Assembly (NCBI GenBank): GCA_002450755.1
Contig: DKAI01000183.1
Coordinates: 1-15,085 of the forward strand
DNA length: 15,085 nucleotides
DNA from: Deltaproteobacteria bacterium UBA6930
GTDB taxonomy: Bacteria > Myxococcota_A > UBA9160 > UBA6930
Direction of reading: 5' to 3'
This document shows positions 12,775 through 15,085 of the stretch, in pieces. The number at the start of each line of letters is the position of its first letter. Within the stretch, counting starts at the first letter, position 1. The notes under the pieces are model-generated. The model was not told the origin of the DNA and did no database searches. It worked only from the letters and a program-made list of their open reading frames with translations. A program made the position numbers and the translations under genes.

Positions 12775-13863
12775 TTAATGAGAAGAAGTTTTTTTTCGAT
12801 GATCTTCTACTGCCTCAAGTATTGCCTTTCTCAATCTGTCCGGATCTACAGGCTTCTTGAAAATAACTCCCTCGAGACCTCTCATTCGACTCCGTTTTAT
12901 AATGTGATCTTTATCGTAATGAAATGCTGTCATCATTAGCATTGGAAGGTGGGGGTAACGATTTTGCACTACTTTAAAAAGTTCATACCCATCCATGTTG
13001 GGCATCACAACATCTGAAAGGATAATATCAAATTCGATTTCCGACAGTAATTTTAAAGCTTGCGCACCATCACTAGCTGTCCTCACCACGCACCCATCTC
13101 CTTCTAATACCTCTCTAAGAGATTGCGCAATACCAAGATCGTCATCAACCACTAAAACACGAAGGCCAACAAGTCTTTCATCAACCTTTACGCTTTTTGC
13201 CTCCGCACTTCTCAGATCGATCATCCGGGCAGGACCTATATAGTTGACCGTTTCGTAATTTTCTGCGAGGGCCATCTCGCCAAGACGAGTAAGAATTTCC
13301 GAAACACGGCCTATCTCTCGACGAATAGCATCAATTCTTTCAGTTTCGACCGAAGAGTCTGTTTCCCCTGCTAGACTCTCCAAATCCCTCTCGAGAAGTT
13401 CCGCCTGATTGACGATTACGGCTAAAGGGTTGTTAATTTCATGCGAGAGGCCCACGGCTACTTCACCGAGTACCGCCAATTGATCTTTCCTTAGTATCTC
13501 TCGGAGATCTTTTGCAAAACCGATTGTACCGTCTTCATCGCCTTCCTCTCCAAAAATCAAAGTCCCTGAAATAGCCACAGGAATCTGAATCCCTTCTTTG
13601 GTTTGAAATTGTGTTCGAAATGTCTGAACGCTTCCTTCTCCACCATTTTCAGGATCCCTCATCGCAGCCATAACTCGCTTGGCTTCTTCCACACTGGGAT
13701 AAAGGTTTCCTACAAAACTTCCCAAAACTTCGTCAGGCTTATAGCCCAAGATCGCCTCAGCACCATCGTTGTAATAAATCACGATTCCTTTGAAATCAGT
13801 TGCGACTACAATGTCAGAAGAATGCGCAATAAGCTGCTCTAGTCGAGCTTTCATGAGCGACAC
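12775..13863 (-). CDS. PAS - histidine phosphotransfer (HisKA) - receiver protein without ATPase domain
   Basis: A 362-residue cytosolic signalling protein. A PAS sensor domain (about 5-122, HSSDIVVATDFKGIVIYYNDGAEAILGY) is followed by a HisKA-type dimerisation helix pair with the phosphoacceptor H141 (VGLSHEINNPLAVIVNQAELLERDL). The HATPase domain (N, G1, G2 boxes) expected after it is absent: about 45 residues later a receiver domain begins (LRVLVVDDD, 234-242) with phosphoacceptor D284 (ILSDVVMPNMDGYE), T312 and K337 (FKKPVD). It cannot autophosphorylate alone, so it would need a partner kinase. There is no membrane segment and no DNA-binding output domain. The GTG at 13863 is chosen over ATG 13854 because AGGG lies seven bases before it. 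It starts 13 bases after the Grx-TrxR fusion, suggesting one transcript and a redox-related signal; no cysteine or haem motif proves this. Confidence 0.88.
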   Translation of the reverse strand: MSLMKARLEQLIAHSSDIVVATDFKGIVIYYNDGAEAILGYKPDEVLGSFVGNLYPSVEEAKRVMAAMRDPENGGEGSVQTFRTQFQTKEGIQIPVAISGTLIFGEEGDEDGTIGFAKDLREILRKDQLAVLGEVAVGLSHEINNPLAVIVNQAELLERDLESLAGETDSSVETERIDAIRREIGRVSEILTRLGEMALAENYETVNYIGPARMIDLRSAEAKSVKVDERLVGLRVLVVDDDLGIAQSLREVLEGDGCVVRTASDGAQALKLLSEIEFDIILSDVVMPNMDGYELFKVVQNRYPHLPMLMMTAFHYDKDHIIKRSRMRGLEGVIFKKPVDPDRLRKAILEAVEDHRKKTSSH

Positions 13864-13876
13864 GAATTCGCCCTAT

Positions 13877-15082
13877 TCACTCGATACCTTGTTCTGACAG
13901 CCAGCGTTCTGTATCAATCGCAGCCATACAACCAGTACCCGCAGCAGTTATCGCCTGACGGTAGACGGGATCCATTGCATCTCCACATGCGAATACTCCT
14001 TCGACATTAGTTCGAGAAGTGCCGGCCTCTACTTTGATGTAACCAGCATCATCGAGTTCAATTTGGCCTTTCAGGAATGCTGTATTGGGTAGATGTCCAA
14101 TTGCGACAAAAAGTGCTTCAATGGCTATATCTTGTTTGCTTCCATTAAGAGTGCTCTTTAATGTCACTCCAGTAACGAAATCATCCCCTAAGACTTCGTC
14201 AACTTCGGAATTCCAGAGAAATCTAATCTTTTCATGTTTTAGCGCGCGATCGCGCATAATCTTGGATGCTCTCAGTTCGTCGCGGCGATGAATGATCGTA
14301 ACCTCCGTCGCATACCGTGTTAGAAAAAGCGCCTCTTCAAGAGCTGTATCTCCACCTCCTACAACGGCCATTGCCTTGCCCCTGTAGAGAGCTCCGTCAC
14401 AGGTAGCGCAAGCGGAAACTCCTCGATTCATTAGTTTCTGCTCGGAGGGAATATCTAGCCATTTAGCAGAAGCCCCTGTAGCGAGAATTACGGCGTCAGA
14501 TGTATATCTTCTCTCACTTGTGCCTACTCGGAAAGGACGCGTGCTTAAGTCCAATTCCGTCGCATCTTCCAAAAACACCTCTGTTCCAAACCTCTTAGCT
14601 TGATCCTGAAACATCTCCATCATATCGGGCCCCGTAACACCGTCTGGAAATCCCGGGTAATTTTCAACATCCGTAGTAAGCATCAGTTGACCGCCGAATT
14701 CAAGGCCTGCAAGGACTACAGGCTCAAGCTCAGCCCGGGCAGCGTATATGGCTGCAGTATATCCAGCGGGGCCACTTCCAATTATTACGACCTTGCGATG
14801 AGACTCTCCCTGATCTTGACCTTTTCGTCCTCCTAGCATGGGATCTAGTTCACCAGATGAATCGAGGGCAGCGAGATCGTCAAAGCCGCCGACATGCTGA
14901 TCATCGATAAAAATCTGAGGTACTGTGCTGCGGCCATTTGAACGTTGGAGCATTTCTCCCCGCTTCGCTGGATCGGCTTCGATGTCGATCACGATCCACT
15001 CCTCACCTTTGCTCTGAAGTAGTGCCTTCGCCCGATCACAATAGGGGCACCACGATGTCGCGTAAATCTCGATAGTTGCCAT
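13877..15082 (-). CDS. trxB: Glutaredoxin - thioredoxin reductase fusion
   Basis: A 401-residue two-domain enzyme. Residues 1-84 are a glutaredoxin with the CPYC site (C12, C15), cis-Pro region STVPQIFID (52-60) and GG motif (65-66). After a short Gly/Gln/Ser linker (84-96) comes a bacterial-type thioredoxin reductase (about 97-398): FAD motif GSGPAG (102-107), the redox pair C225-C228 in CATCDG, NADPH motif VGGGDTALEE (241-250), HRRDELRAS (265-273) and the second FAD motif GVFACGDA (362-369). By family it moves electrons from NADPH through FAD and the CATC pair to thioredoxin; here the attached Grx could be the acceptor or could reach glutathione-linked substrates (inference). The ATG at 15082 is three bases from the window edge; the Grx begins there normally, so the gene is probably complete, with its ribosome binding site outside. 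Together with the PAS/receiver protein it makes a two-gene minus-strand unit. Confidence 0.95.
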   Translation of the reverse strand: MATIEIYATSWCPYCDRAKALLQSKGEEWIVIDIEADPAKRGEMLQRSNGRSTVPQIFIDDQHVGGFDDLAALDSSGELDPMLGGRKGQDQGESHRKVVIIGSGPAGYTAAIYAARAELEPVVLAGLEFGGQLMLTTDVENYPGFPDGVTGPDMMEMFQDQAKRFGTEVFLEDATELDLSTRPFRVGTSERRYTSDAVILATGASAKWLDIPSEQKLMNRGVSACATCDGALYRGKAMAVVGGGDTALEEALFLTRYATEVTIIHRRDELRASKIMRDRALKHEKIRFLWNSEVDEVLGDDFVTGVTLKSTLNGSKQDIAIEALFVAIGHLPNTAFLKGQIELDDAGYIKVEAGTSRTNVEGVFACGDAMDPVYRQAITAAGTGCMAAIDTERWLSEQGIE

Positions 15083-15085
15083 AGC

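Overview
The window reads as a chromosomal, mostly housekeeping region of a Gram-negative bacterium, most likely a deltaproteobacterium in the broad sense (Desulfobacterota, Myxococcota or a relative). This rests on three things seen here: the gene order rng - rplU - rpmA - obgE - proB - proA - nadD - rsfS, the pairing of a ParA/MinD-type ATPase with a J-domain/HTH protein, and a selA gene. The lineage is inferred from gene order and protein character, not from a database search. There are no tRNA or rRNA genes, CRISPR arrays, insertion sequences or phage genes that I can see.

Layout. (1) Positions 30-4741, minus strand: selA, an HNH endonuclease, a MinD/ParA-like ATPase, a J-domain/HTH protein and an RluA-family pseudouridine synthase, closely spaced and read right to left. 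(2) Positions 4742-5523: a long divergent intergenic region with several inverted repeats, an extended -10 promoter candidate on the plus strand and one possible small basic ORF with a strong ribosome binding site. (3) Positions 5524-12674, plus strand: RNase G/E, ribosomal proteins L21 and L27, the Obg GTPase, the first two enzymes of proline synthesis, nicotinate-mononucleotide adenylyltransferase and the ribosome silencing factor RsfS. Several junctions are overlapping or nearly so. (4) Positions 12775-15082, minus strand: an N-terminal glutaredoxin fused to thioredoxin reductase, followed 13 bases later by a PAS - histidine-phosphotransfer - receiver protein that has no ATPase domain. This unit converges on rsfS.

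How they work together. The plus-strand block joins ribosome assembly and control (L21, L27, Obg, RsfS, RNase G/E maturation) with proline and NAD synthesis, a classical conserved cluster. The minus-strand left block mixes rRNA modification (RluD-like), selenocysteine-tRNA synthesis (SelA) and an uncharacterised ATPase/DNA-binding pair. The right block looks like a thiol-redox enzyme with its own signalling protein.

The most notable points are regulatory and architectural rather than a wholly new system. The leaders of rng, rpmA and obgE each place the Shine-Dalgarno in or next to a small hairpin, and rpmA and obgE share an identical 12-base hairpin motif. A perfect 9-bp inverted repeat encloses about 110 bases before rplU. 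The J-domain lacks HPD. The Grx-TrxR fusion sits with an ATPase-less histidine kinase-like protein.
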